Of a stretch of DNA of 23,848 nt, positions 14,966 through 23,128 are shown in pieces. The notes beneath the pieces were generated by a model. That model had not been told where the DNA came from, did no database searches, and saw only the letters and a list, made by a program, of their open reading frames with translations. The position numbers and the translations under genes are program-made. This DNA comes from a bacterium UBP2_UBA4780 (GTDB lineage Bacteria; Edwardsbacteria; AC1; EtOH8): assembly GCA_002403115.1 (NCBI GenBank), contig DHHE01000083.1, forward strand, positions 1-23,848, written 5' to 3'. Position 1 is the stretch's first letter; every line of letters begins with the position of its first letter.

Positions 14966-15745
14966 TTATTTTTCAACTTCCTCCGGCTTTCCCTCGGTCC
15001 CCGGCATCACCGGCATCCGGGGGTGCTTGGCGAAGGAGAAGGTCAGCTGCTCGTACCAGGTGTCGGACGAGACCACCATTCGCAGGATGTTTTTCCACAG
15101 CTCCACCGGCGGGCCGAAGTGCTGCCAGTCGACCACCATCACCCGGACGCCGCGCCGCCGCATCTCCTGCACCAGCAGCTTGTAGTTCTTGTCCAGGTGC
15201 TGCAGGTAGTCCAGGGGCACCCCGGTCTCCTGCTCCCGGGCCCGGGCGGCCATGCGGCGGTGGCACTCCTCCGGGGGGACCTCAAGATAGACGAAGATGT
15301 CGGGCGGCATCACGTCCCGGCTCATGTTGCGGAAGACGTCGACGTAGAGCTGGTACTCCTCCCGGGTCATGAAGCCCCGCTCCATGGCGGTGGTGGCGAA
15401 GACGGTGTCGCCGTAGATGGGCCGGTCCTGGATGACCACGCCGCCCTGGGTGCCCCAGGCCAGCTCCACCGCCAGCCGGTGCTGCTCGTAGCGCTGGCAG
15501 AGCATGAACATCTGCATGCCGAAGCCGCCGCCGGTGTTCTGTCCGGTGCGCAGGTCCTCGTAGTAGCGGCTGAGGAAGTGGGGGAACTTGGGGTGGTTGG
15601 TGGGCTCCTCCAGCACCCGGGCCGGCCAGCCGGAGCTGGAGGCGGCCGAGCAGATGGCGTGGCAGGCGTTGGTCTTGCCGGCGCCGATGTTGGCGTCGAC
15701 GGTGATGAACAGGCCCTGCCTGCGGGGACGTTCCTCGGAGGTCAT
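14966..15745 (-). CDS. Deoxynucleoside kinase (dCK/dGK family)
   Basis: The protein has 259 residues. It should phosphorylate deoxynucleosides with ATP in the salvage pathway. P-loop ANIGAGKT is at 18-25. EEP at 46-48 supplies the catalytic Glu region, QDRPIYGDTVFA carries the DR pair at 107-108 (DRS in many relatives), and the Arg-rich lid is HRRMAARAREQE at 162-173. VYLEVPPEECHRRM is typical of the dNK fold. Base preference cannot be read with confidence. The start ATG 15745 follows an AAGAG stretch on the minus strand. It is a single-gene unit, convergent with metG and divergent from the SagB-like operon, with its own promoter. Length and motifs fit the family throughout. Confidence 0.9.
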   Translation of the reverse strand: MTSEERPRRQGLFITVDANIGAGKTNACHAICSAASSSGWPARVLEEPTNHPKFPHFLSRYYEDLRTGQNTGGGFGMQMFMLCQRYEQHRLAVELAWGTQGGVVIQDRPIYGDTVFATTAMERGFMTREEYQLYVDVFRNMSRDVMPPDIFVYLEVPPEECHRRMAARAREQETGVPLDYLQHLDKNYKLLVQEMRRRGVRVMVVDWQHFGPPVELWKNILRMVVSSDTWYEQLTFSFAKHPRMPVMPGTEGKPEEVEK

Positions 15746-15770
15746 ATGATCTCTTTTCGACAGGATTGAC

Positions 15771-15791
15771 GCGATTTGACGGAAAGCCGTC
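15771..15791. repeat. Short remnant-like copy of the intergenic repeat
   Basis: GATTGACGCGATTTGACGG resembles GATTACACTGATTTGCCG of the 12738 copy with a one-base gap and some mismatches. It ends in the hairpin GACGG-AAAG-CCGTC (15778-15791). It lies between the kinase start and that gene's promoter, so it would be in the 5' leader. The resemblance is partial. Confidence 0.35.
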
Positions 15792-15808
15792 CTGATGACA
15801 TGGTAACC

Positions 15809-15837
15809 AGTTTACGAAAAGGCGGGGGTTTTGTCAA
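15809..15837 (-). promoter_or_regulatory. Promoter for the deoxynucleoside kinase gene
   Basis: On the minus strand, a consensus TTGACA (15837-15832) is followed after 17 bases by TAAACT (15814-15809). The start codon is at 15745, leaving a leader of about 55-60 bases that contains the GACGG/CCGTC hairpin. Confidence 0.65.
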
Positions 15838-15861
15838 GTCAATAATTGATTCACAAACCTG

Positions 15862-15890
15862 TTGCCTTATGTCCCGGGTTTGGATATAAT
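15862..15890 (+). promoter_or_regulatory. Promoter for the five-gene SagB-like/TldD operon
   Basis: TTGCCT at 15862-15867, a 17-base spacer and a perfect TATAAT at 15885-15890. The start codon at 15953 is about 60 bases downstream, with ribosome site GAGGA at 15943-15947. It lies back to back with the kinase promoter; the two -35 boxes are 24 bases apart. Confidence 0.75.
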
Positions 15891-15952
15891 GAATGCTCCG
15901 GCCGGCCCGGCCTGGAGCCAGAAAAAACGTTACCCGTCAAGCGAGGACCAAC

Positions 15953-17014
15953 ATGGACGACGCCATCAAGCGCATCGCGGCCCTGGAGAAGAAGGAGCAG
16001 GGAATAATCCTGGACTCGGTGTTCGACGGCCCCGACGGCCGTGGTACCAAAGCCTTCCTCGGTTACCTCAAGTCCGTTCCCCCTGAATCCAGGCAGGCCC
16101 TGATCGCCAAGCTGCCCCTGCAGACCGCCCAGTGGGCCGAGGAGGCCATGGCCAAGCTCAAGCCGGCCGGGGAGGCGGAGGCCGGGAAAATCGAGAAAAA
16201 GCTGGCCAGGGCCCTCGAGAGGCTGCCCCAGCTGGTCAAGCGCATGGAGGCGGCCACCCGCAAGGCGGCCAAGAGGATCGCCAAGAACCGGGAGCTGGTG
16301 AGGTCGCATTTCACCGCCCTGGAGAGGATCATCTCGGACCAGCAGAAGGGCCTGCCCCGGGGCGACCTGCAGAAGCCGGCCACGGCCGGTGCCGAGATCA
16401 TCGACCTCCCGCCGCCCGACTCTGTCAAGCCGGCCTCGACCGACATCTCGGAATGTGTGGCCAAAAGGCAGAGCCGGAGAAAGTTTTCGCCGGAGCCGGT
16501 TTCGCTCGGAGAGCTCTCCTACCTGCTGTGGGCCACCCAGGGGGTGCGCAAGGTGCTGGGGGGCGGCAAGGCGGCCCTTCGCAACGTGCCCTCGGGCGGC
16601 AACATGCATCCGTTGGAGACCTACGTCGCCGCCAGCCGGGTGGATGGGCTCAAGCCCGGACTCTACCGCTATCTGCCGCTGGACCACAAGCTGGTCTTCC
16701 TTTTCACCGTGAAGAGCCAGGCCAAGGCCTTGTCCAAGGCGGCCCTGGGCCAGGACTTCGTGGGCGACTGCGCCGCCACTTTCATCTGGAGCGCGGTGCC
16801 CTACCGCAGCGAGTGGCGCTACACCATCGAGGCCGCCAAGCTGGTGCTGCTGGACGCCGGGCATGTCTGCCAGAACCTCTATCTGGCCTGCGAGGCCCTG
16901 GGCCTGGGCACCTGCGCCATCGGGGCCTACGACCAGAAGCGCTTCGACGCCCTGTGCAAGCTGGACGGGGTGGACGAGATGGTGGTCTACGCGGCGCCGG
17001 TGGGGAGGTTCTGA
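15953..17014 (+). CDS. SagB/ThcOx-type nitroreductase-fold oxidoreductase with long helical N-terminal extension
   Basis: The protein has 353 residues. Residues 1 to about 145 are charged and helical, with many Lys, Glu and Ala (KIEKKLARALERLPQLVKRM), probably coiled coil, and match no catalytic family I recognise. The FMN nitroreductase-like domain runs from about 165 to the end: CVAKRQSRRKFS at 168-179, PSGGNMHPLE from 213, and a C-terminal GHVCQNLYLACEALGLGTC stretch as in SagB-type dehydrogenases. SagB proteins oxidise azoline rings in thiazole/oxazole-modified peptides, but many relatives act elsewhere. ATG 15953 is preferred over an upstream ATG at 15893 because GAGGA is well placed and the upstream ATG coincides with the expected transcription start. 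It is the first gene of a compact five-gene unit. The fold is certain; the reaction is unknown. Confidence 0.88.
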   Translation: MDDAIKRIAALEKKEQGIILDSVFDGPDGRGTKAFLGYLKSVPPESRQALIAKLPLQTAQWAEEAMAKLKPAGEAEAGKIEKKLARALERLPQLVKRMEAATRKAAKRIAKNRELVRSHFTALERIISDQQKGLPRGDLQKPATAGAEIIDLPPPDSVKPASTDISECVAKRQSRRKFSPEPVSLGELSYLLWATQGVRKVLGGGKAALRNVPSGGNMHPLETYVAASRVDGLKPGLYRYLPLDHKLVFLFTVKSQAKALSKAALGQDFVGDCAATFIWSAVPYRSEWRYTIEAAKLVLLDAGHVCQNLYLACEALGLGTCAIGAYDQKRFDALCKLDGVDEMVVYAAPVGRF

Positions 17015-17037
17015 GAGCATTGCTGGATAAGCGGAAG

Positions 17038-18093
17038 ATGAATCGCACCATTTTACCGGCAGTACTTGTACTGGTCGCCCACACGGCCCTCGCCGCCGGC
17101 CCCGCCCCGGTCTACTTCACCAAGGACGTTTCTGGTCGCGGCGTTCTCAAGGTTTACGAGAAGATCAAACCAGATGTCAGGGGCACGGTGGCGGTCAAGA
17201 CCCACTTCGGGGAGAAGGGAAACCAAAATTATCTGAAGCCGGCCGTGGTCCGGCCGCTGGTCGAAAAGCTCAAGGCCACCCTGGTGGAGACCAACGTCCT
17301 CTACTCCGGCCCCAGGCAGAAGACCGAGACCCACATCAAGCTGGCCAGGGAGCACGGCTTCACCTTCGCCCCCATAGACATCCTGGACTCCGAAGGCGAG
17401 GTTGCCTGGCCCTGCAGCACCGCCCTCTACACCCGGGTGCTGGTGGGAAGCCGCACCAGGAACTACGGCACCATCGTCATGCTCAGCCACTTCAAGGGGC
17501 ACGGGCTGGCCGGGTTCGGCGGCGCCATCAAGAACATCGCCATGGGGCTGGCCTCGCGCATGGGCAAGCGGGCCATGCACGCCGATCTGGTGCCGGAGTT
17601 CGATCCTGACAAGTGCATCGGCTGCAACGTCTGCGCCATGCAGTGCCCGGTAAAGGCCATCCGTACCAACCCCATCCGGTTGGAGGCCCGCAAGTGCATC
17701 GGCTGCGGCCAGTGCATCCAAGCCTGTCCGGTGGCGGCCCTGACGCCGCCCCAGGGGAGGGTGGGGCCAGATGAATTCAACCGGAGGCTGGCCGAGTACG
17801 CCAAGGGCATATCCGACAGCGTCCGCCTGGTCTACATCAACGTGCTGATGGACATTTCGCCCGACTGCGACTGCGCCGGCAACGCCAGGAGGCCGTTCGT
17901 CAAGGACATCGGGGTGCTGGCCTCCACCGACCCGGTGGCCATCGACCAGGCCGGCCTGGACCTGGTCAACAAGGCGCATTCCTGCGGCGACGCCTTTCTC
18001 AGGGAGAGCGGCCGCAGCGGCGCGATGCAGCTGGAGCACGGGGAGAAGGTGGGGCTGGGAAGCAGGAAGTACCGGCTGGTGGCCCTGGATTAA
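17038..18093 (+). CDS. DUF362-family protein with two [4Fe-4S] ferredoxin motifs and an apparent Sec signal peptide
   Basis: The protein has 351 residues. After a signal-like N-terminus (NRTILPAVLVLVAHTALAAG), the DUF362 domain is clear: VKTHFGEKGN, ETNVLYSGPRQKTETH and the late signature DCDC (276-279) followed by DIGVLASTDPVAID. Inserted are two ferredoxin-type cluster motifs, CIGCNVCAMQCP from C193 and CIGCGQCIQACP from C220, each able to bind a 4Fe-4S cluster. DUF362 proteins are putative electron carriers of unknown reaction. An exported form without a twin-arginine motif is odd, because such clusters are normally inserted before export. A TTG at 17020, behind GGGGAGG at 17002-17008, is an alternative start and would lengthen the N-terminus by six residues. 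It follows the nitroreductase-like gene by 23 bases. Confidence 0.87.
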   Translation: MNRTILPAVLVLVAHTALAAGPAPVYFTKDVSGRGVLKVYEKIKPDVRGTVAVKTHFGEKGNQNYLKPAVVRPLVEKLKATLVETNVLYSGPRQKTETHIKLAREHGFTFAPIDILDSEGEVAWPCSTALYTRVLVGSRTRNYGTIVMLSHFKGHGLAGFGGAIKNIAMGLASRMGKRAMHADLVPEFDPDKCIGCNVCAMQCPVKAIRTNPIRLEARKCIGCGQCIQACPVAALTPPQGRVGPDEFNRRLAEYAKGISDSVRLVYINVLMDISPDCDCAGNARRPFVKDIGVLASTDPVAIDQAGLDLVNKAHSCGDAFLRESGRSGAMQLEHGEKVGLGSRKYRLVALD

Positions 18094-18107
18094 GTCCGAC
18101 AAAGGCC

Positions 18108-19547
18108 ATGGCCAATCCGCTCGCCGCGCTGCGCAGCAAGCCGAACCTGATAATATCAATATCGGCCGGGCCGGGATATTACCCCTACTACGTGAAGAAC
18201 GCCAAGGGGGAGATCTGTTGCCACCTGGGCGACTGGGATACGGCTGAGAAGTTATACTATGGGAATCTGGCGGCCGCGCAAACCAGCCGACAGCAGGTCC
18301 TCTGCGGCGAGGCTTTGGACCAACTGGGCCACGTCAAGGCGCTAAAGGGAAGTTATCAGGAGGCCATGGAGCTTAGCCTGGCGGCCATGAAAATAGCCGA
18401 CGGGGAGGGCAGCGAAAAGCTCAGGGCCAAGTGCATCGGCAGCATCGGCAACATCCATTTTTACCTGGGACGGATGGATAAGGCCATAGAATGCTACCGG
18501 AACCTGAAGAAGCTCAGCCTCAGCAGCGGACAGGCCGGGCAGACCATCAGCGCCGTCGGCAACCTGGGAATGGCGTTGATCGAACTGGCCGACTACGACC
18601 AGGCCCGTGACTGCTTCATGGAGCAGATAGATCTGTGCCGCCGGCAGGGCGACGTTGCCGGCCTGGGAGACGCCTACGGCAACCTTGGCATAATCCACAG
18701 CCGGAACGGCCGGTTCGTCGAGGCTGAAGCCTGCTACCGGATCCAGATCGAGCTGGCGCAAAAAACCGGGGACCGGAGGGCGGCCGCCACCGCCCTGGGA
18801 AACCTGGGCGGGGTTTTCTGGGCCAGGGGCGACTATCACGGCGCCTTGGCGTGCTGCCGGGAACAGGCGGAAGTCGACGAACAGATCGGCGATTACCACG
18901 GATTGTGCCAGGTTCTGGGCAACACGGGGATCGTGCATAAGAACCTGGGGCAGTATGCCCAGGCCGAGGAATGCTTCACCAGGGCATTGGAGCTAGCACG
19001 GAGCATGGGCAACAGGCGGGCCGAGGGGGTCACCCTGTGCAACGCGGGCAATCTATTCAAGAGGGTGGGCGACAACCTTCGGGCCATGGAGTGCTACCAA
19101 AGGGCCCAGGCATTCTGCCAGGAGCTGGGGATAAAGTTCTTCCTTCTGGAAACCCTGTACCAGCTGGCCGAGCTTCACCTGCTGTTGGGGCAGCCAGGCC
19201 AGGCGGCCGAGATAAACGGGCAGGCCCGAGACCTGTGCGATGCAATGCCCGATCCCGAGCTGAGTTTCAACATAGCATTGCTGGACCACCGGATCGGATG
19301 GTTCCAGGGCATGAAGCGGAAGGCCCTGGATGGAATGCGGCAGCTTGGCCGCGCCCAGCTGGATCCCAAGCAGCAGGCCGAGGTCCGCTATTTTCTCCAC
19401 AAGCTGGGCGGGGATGCCGAGGACGGCGCCGAGGCCCGCAGGCTTTACCGTGAGCTTTTGGAGCGCAGGCCCGACGCCCTCTACCGGGAGCGTCTCGAGG
19501 AGCTGAGGCGCGGCGATCCGGAGCCGCAAAACACAATAAAAATATAG
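18108..19547 (+). CDS. Protein of about nine tandem 40-residue TPRs
   Basis: The protein has 479 residues made almost wholly of tetratricopeptide repeats with a 40-residue period. At least nine units are visible, such as AVGNLGMALIELADYDQARD, AYGNLGIIHSRNGRFVEAEA and VLGNTGIVHKNLGQYAQAEE. The 40-residue spacing resembles kinesin-light-chain, Rap or LGN-type TPRs, which bind peptides or partner proteins. No signal peptide, membrane segment or enzymatic domain is seen, so it is probably cytoplasmic. Many units contain Cys in the helix before the turn. ATG 18108 lies 14 bases after the upstream stop with a close AAAGG; the start is moderately certain. In the operon it could be a scaffold for the neighbouring enzymes; this is inference. 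Confidence 0.85.
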   Translation: MANPLAALRSKPNLIISISAGPGYYPYYVKNAKGEICCHLGDWDTAEKLYYGNLAAAQTSRQQVLCGEALDQLGHVKALKGSYQEAMELSLAAMKIADGEGSEKLRAKCIGSIGNIHFYLGRMDKAIECYRNLKKLSLSSGQAGQTISAVGNLGMALIELADYDQARDCFMEQIDLCRRQGDVAGLGDAYGNLGIIHSRNGRFVEAEACYRIQIELAQKTGDRRAAATALGNLGGVFWARGDYHGALACCREQAEVDEQIGDYHGLCQVLGNTGIVHKNLGQYAQAEECFTRALELARSMGNRRAEGVTLCNAGNLFKRVGDNLRAMECYQRAQAFCQELGIKFFLLETLYQLAELHLLLGQPGQAAEINGQARDLCDAMPDPELSFNIALLDHRIGWFQGMKRKALDGMRQLGRAQLDPKQQAEVRYFLHKLGGDAEDGAEARRLYRELLERRPDALYRERLEELRRGDPEPQNTIKI

Positions 19548-19570
19548 ACATACTAGTAATTGGACGCCAG

Positions 19571-21343
19571 ATGCAAAACAAGATGATTTTCCCCGGCTCC
19601 GTCGTGGCGGGGCTTTCCCTCGGCCTCTGCCTGTTTGCCCCGCCGGTCTCCGCCCAGGACCCGCTCCTGTCCATACTCTCGAAAGAGCTTAACCGCGAGT
19701 TCGCCGAGCTCGGCAAACAGGAGGTGCCGCCCTACTACCTGGCCTATCGGGTGGACGACATGGCATCCGTAGTCATCGAGGCCTCCTTCGGCGACCTGAT
19801 GGCCTCGGACAGCGATCGCCGCCGCATCCTGACGGTCCAAGTGCGGGTGGGCAGCCCGGCCCTGGACAACACCCACGAGATACGGTGGGGGATCGACTAC
19901 CTGAACATCGGCCTGGGGTCGTCGCGCTGGGCGCCCCTGCCCCTGGACGACAAGCCGGAGGCCCTGGCCCAGGCCATCTGGCAGCGGACCGACCAGGAAT
20001 ACCGCGAAGCGGTGGAGAACCTGGCCAAGGTAAGGGCCAACGTGGCGGTCAACGTCGAAGCCGAGGACCGCTCGCCGGACTTCTCGCCCGTTCCGGCCGA
20101 GACCCTGGAGCAGGCGCCGGCCGGGCCGCCGCCACTGGACAGGGCGGAGTGGGAGGGAAGGCTGCGCCGGATCTCGCGGCCGTTCCTGGACGATCCGGAC
20201 ATCAACCGATCGGCGGCCAGGCTCAGGCTGTCCTCCGTAAGGAAGTACTTCGTCTCCACCGAGGGGGCGCGCCTGGCCCACCAGCGGACCACCGTCCACC
20301 TGGACCTGCTGGGCGAGGTCAAGGCCGAGGACGGCATGGTGCTGCCGCTCTACAAGTCCTACTTCGCCCTGTCGCCCCTGGAGCTGCCGTCCGAAGACCG
20401 GCTCCTGGCCGACGTCCGGGAGCTGGTGCGCAAGCTGGCGGCCATCAAGAGGGCGCCCATCGTCGAGGCCTACGCCGGCCCGGCCCTGCTGACCGCGGGC
20501 TCGGCCGGTGTCTTCTTCCACGAGATTTTCGGCCACCGGGTGGAGGGGGAGCGGCAGAAGAGCGAGTACGACGCCCAGACCTTCAAGAAGAAGATGGGCC
20601 AGCCGGTTCTTCCCCGGGAACTGAGCGTGGCTTTCGACCCAACCATCGACCGCTACCGGGGCCTGGCCCTGAACGGCGGCTACCTGTTCGACGACCAGGG
20701 GGTGAGGGGCCGCCGGGTGGAGGTGGTGAGGAACGGCATTCTCTCCGGCTTCCTGATGTCGCGCGCCCCCATCGACAAATTCCCGGCCTCCAACGGGCAC
20801 GGCCGGGCACAGGCCGGGCTGCAGCCGGTGGCCCGCCAGTCCAACCTGATGGTCGAGACCTCCAAGCCCCTGCCCATGTCCGAGCTCAGGCGTCGCTTCC
20901 TGGCCGAGGTCAGGCGCCAGGGCAAGGAGTACGGCTACCTGTTCGCCGACGTCACCGGGGGCTTCACCATGACCGGCCGCTTCATGCCCAACGCCTTCAA
21001 CGTCACTCCCACCGAGGTCTACCGGATCTACGCCGACGGCCGGCCCGACGAGTTGGTGCGCGGGGTGGACCTGGTGGGCACGCCGCTGTCGGTCTTCGCC
21101 CAGATAGCGGCCGCCGGGGACAGGCCCGAGGTCTTCAACGGGACCTGCGGGGCCGAATCCGGCGGGGTGCCGGTGTCGGCGGTGTCGCCGGCCCTGTTCG
21201 TCAGGCAGATCGAGATCCAGCGCAAGGACAAGTCCCAGGCCCGGCCGCCACTGCTGCCGAGGCCGAGCGTCGACCTATTCCCTGTCCCCTTCCACGCGGG
21301 GGAAGAAGAGACCCGGTCCAGAGGGAAGGAGGCGGGCAGATGA
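19571..21343 (+). CDS. Exported TldD-like metallopeptidase (TldD/PmbA family, catalytic-type subunit)
   Basis: The protein has 590 residues. Residues 1 to about 29 are a Sec signal peptide (...FAPPVSAQ). The N-terminal half is a TldD/PmbA-type domain with the family's poorly conserved early part. The metal-binding motif HEIFGH is at 317-322 (HExxxH), and Cys526 in GTCGAESGGVPVS occupies the place of the third zinc ligand of TldD. In Escherichia coli, TldD and TldE form a cytoplasmic protease that trims the microcin B17 leader and CcdA; an exported version must act on other, periplasmic or surface, substrates. ATG 19571 is used; ATG 19583 is possible. It starts 23 bases after the TPR gene and overlaps the next gene by ATGA. 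Confidence 0.9.
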   Translation: MQNKMIFPGSVVAGLSLGLCLFAPPVSAQDPLLSILSKELNREFAELGKQEVPPYYLAYRVDDMASVVIEASFGDLMASDSDRRRILTVQVRVGSPALDNTHEIRWGIDYLNIGLGSSRWAPLPLDDKPEALAQAIWQRTDQEYREAVENLAKVRANVAVNVEAEDRSPDFSPVPAETLEQAPAGPPPLDRAEWEGRLRRISRPFLDDPDINRSAARLRLSSVRKYFVSTEGARLAHQRTTVHLDLLGEVKAEDGMVLPLYKSYFALSPLELPSEDRLLADVRELVRKLAAIKRAPIVEAYAGPALLTAGSAGVFFHEIFGHRVEGERQKSEYDAQTFKKKMGQPVLPRELSVAFDPTIDRYRGLALNGGYLFDDQGVRGRRVEVVRNGILSGFLMSRAPIDKFPASNGHGRAQAGLQPVARQSNLMVETSKPLPMSELRRRFLAEVRRQGKEYGYLFADVTGGFTMTGRFMPNAFNVTPTEVYRIYADGRPDELVRGVDLVGTPLSVFAQIAAAGDRPEVFNGTCGAESGGVPVSAVSPALFVRQIEIQRKDKSQARPPLLPRPSVDLFPVPFHAGEEETRSRGKEAGR

Positions 21344-23115
21344 GAAAAACATTCCGATTTTGCCCGGCCGCGGCCGGCTTCCTGGCCGCCCTGCTGGCTT
21401 TCGGCCAATTCTCCCCGGCCGCCCCCGACTCGGTGCGCCTGGCCATGGAGCAGGAGATGGAGCGCACCATGGGGCAGCTGGGGCTGGGGGAGCTGAAGAA
21501 TCCCTGCTTCGCCGGCTACACCGTCAGCGACGCCAGGACCCTGCAGGTGACGGCCAGCCTGGGGGCGCTGACCAGGTCCGACCTGGCGCCCCAGCGCCGG
21601 GCCAGGTTGCGGCTGCTGGTGGGGGACCTGAAGATGTCCAACGAGAACTACATGTACTCCGGCAGCTGGACCATGGGCGAGGAGATACCGCTGGACGACG
21701 GCCGCCGCGGTGTCCGTCACGTGCTGTGGAGGTTAACCGACAGCCGCTACAAGGAGCACGCCGAGGAGCTGGAGAATAAGCTGGCGGCCATCGCCCAGCA
21801 GAACCTGGCGCCCGAGGACACCGCCCTGCCCGATCTGTCGCCGGCCGAGGCCGCGGCTTACGAGAAATCGGAACCTTTGTCGGATTGGCGCGCCGCACAG
21901 TGGGAGGATCTGGCCCGGAGGCTTTCGGCGGTGTTCCTGCAGTATCCGGACCTCCAGGCCTCGCAGGCCACCCTCTACCTTTACCAGGCCGACGTCCGCT
22001 ACCTGAACAGCCAGGGGACCTGGGCCAGGCACCCGGTCAAGGTGTGCGCGGTGGTTGCCGAGGCGGCGGCCCAGGCCGAGGACGGACGCGAGCTTGAGGA
22101 CAGGCTGGAGTTCTTCGCCCGCGAGCCGGGCGAGCTTCCCTCCGAGGAGTCCATGGCCAGGGGCATCGGTGAGATGGCGGCCACCCTGGCCGCCCTGCGC
22201 ACCGCCCCGCTATTCGAGGAGTCCTACTCCGGCCCGGTGCTGTTCGAAGGCCAGGCCCTGGCCGAGCTCCTGGCCCAGAAGTTTTTCGGCGGCCAGGCCG
22301 GACTCAAGGCCAAAAGGAAGAACATCATGGACCCCAGCTACGCCCGCTCCAAGAGCTCCCGGGCCCTGGAGAACCCGCTGGAGTCCCGCATGGACAAGAA
22401 GGTGGTGTCCCGGGACATCTCGGTCAAGGACGTCCCCGGGATGTCCTTGCTTGACGGGCAGAGCCTGATAGGCTCGTACTTCGTGGACGCCGAGGGGGTG
22501 AGGCCGCCCCAGGAGCTGTTGCTGGTGGAGAAGGGGGTGCTCAGAAATCTGTTGAACGGCCGGACCCCCACCCAGAAGGTGAGGCAGTCGAACGGTCACA
22601 AGCGGCTGGAGCTGACGGCCAACGGGCTGGCCGAGGAGATCGGGCCGGGGGTGGCGGTGATCACATCGGAGAGGACCGAAAGCTACGATAAACTGGTCAA
22701 GCGGCTGATAAAGGCGGCCAAGGCAGAGGACCTGGACTACGCCTACATCGTCCGGAGGCTCGGCGGACAGGCGCCGGGCGGCGGCCGCGACCAAGAGGAA
22801 GCGGTTCCCGCCCCAGTCGTCGTCGTCCGGGTCTCCGTCAAGGACGGCAGCCAGACGCTGGTGCGCGGGGCCGAGATAGGAAGCCTGCCCTTGGGGTCCC
22901 TCAAGCGGGTGCTGGGCGCGGCCAAGGGCCGCTACGTCCACAACACCATGCTGGGCCAGCAGGGGTCGGGCCGGGGCTGGGGCTGGGGCCTGCGCGGGGT
23001 GCCGGCCACCCTGGTGGCGCCGCCAGCCCTGCTGCTGGAGGAGGTTGACATGGAGCGGGAGCGGCGGGCGGTGACCGCCAAGCTGCCGGCGGTGCCCAAC
23101 CCGCTGGAGAAGTGA
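21340..23115 (+). CDS. Exported TldD/PmbA-family paralogue lacking the HExxxH motif (TldE-like partner)
   Basis: The protein has 591 residues with a signal peptide at about 1-27 (RKTFRFCPAAAGFLAALLAF). It aligns along its length with the preceding gene: the N-terminal sequence, a YSGPVLFEGQALAELLA segment where the partner has YAGPALLTAGSAGVFFHEIFG, and a family-like end (APPALLLEEVDMERE...AVPNPL). The metal ligands are missing: GQALAE stands where HEIFGH should be. TldE proteins are likewise metal-free partners of TldD, so the two products probably form a heterodimer. The gene starts by ATGA overlap at 21340 with a strong AAGGAGG site, suggesting equal, coupled synthesis. A Gly/Trp-rich patch (GSGRGWGWGL) lies near the end. 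Confidence 0.88.
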   Translation: MRKTFRFCPAAAGFLAALLAFGQFSPAAPDSVRLAMEQEMERTMGQLGLGELKNPCFAGYTVSDARTLQVTASLGALTRSDLAPQRRARLRLLVGDLKMSNENYMYSGSWTMGEEIPLDDGRRGVRHVLWRLTDSRYKEHAEELENKLAAIAQQNLAPEDTALPDLSPAEAAAYEKSEPLSDWRAAQWEDLARRLSAVFLQYPDLQASQATLYLYQADVRYLNSQGTWARHPVKVCAVVAEAAAQAEDGRELEDRLEFFAREPGELPSEESMARGIGEMAATLAALRTAPLFEESYSGPVLFEGQALAELLAQKFFGGQAGLKAKRKNIMDPSYARSKSSRALENPLESRMDKKVVSRDISVKDVPGMSLLDGQSLIGSYFVDAEGVRPPQELLLVEKGVLRNLLNGRTPTQKVRQSNGHKRLELTANGLAEEIGPGVAVITSERTESYDKLVKRLIKAAKAEDLDYAYIVRRLGGQAPGGGRDQEEAVPAPVVVVRVSVKDGSQTLVRGAEIGSLPLGSLKRVLGAAKGRYVHNTMLGQQGSGRGWGWGLRGVPATLVAPPALLLEEVDMERERRAVTAKLPAVPNPLEK

Positions 23116-23128
23116 TTTCCCCGGGAAC

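Noticed and set aside
16132..17037. Open frame running upstream of the DUF362 gene in its frame, within the SagB-like gene
   Set aside because: It is low-complexity Gly/Arg/Ala/Pro sequence overlapping a gene with clear motifs; the DUF362 protein begins at the signal peptide near 17038.
19885..21339. Open frame that would extend the second TldD-like protein to over 1,000 residues
   Set aside because: The extension is frame-shifted Gly/Pro/Arg-rich sequence inside the first TldD-like gene. The true start at 21340 has a strong ribosome site and a signal peptide.
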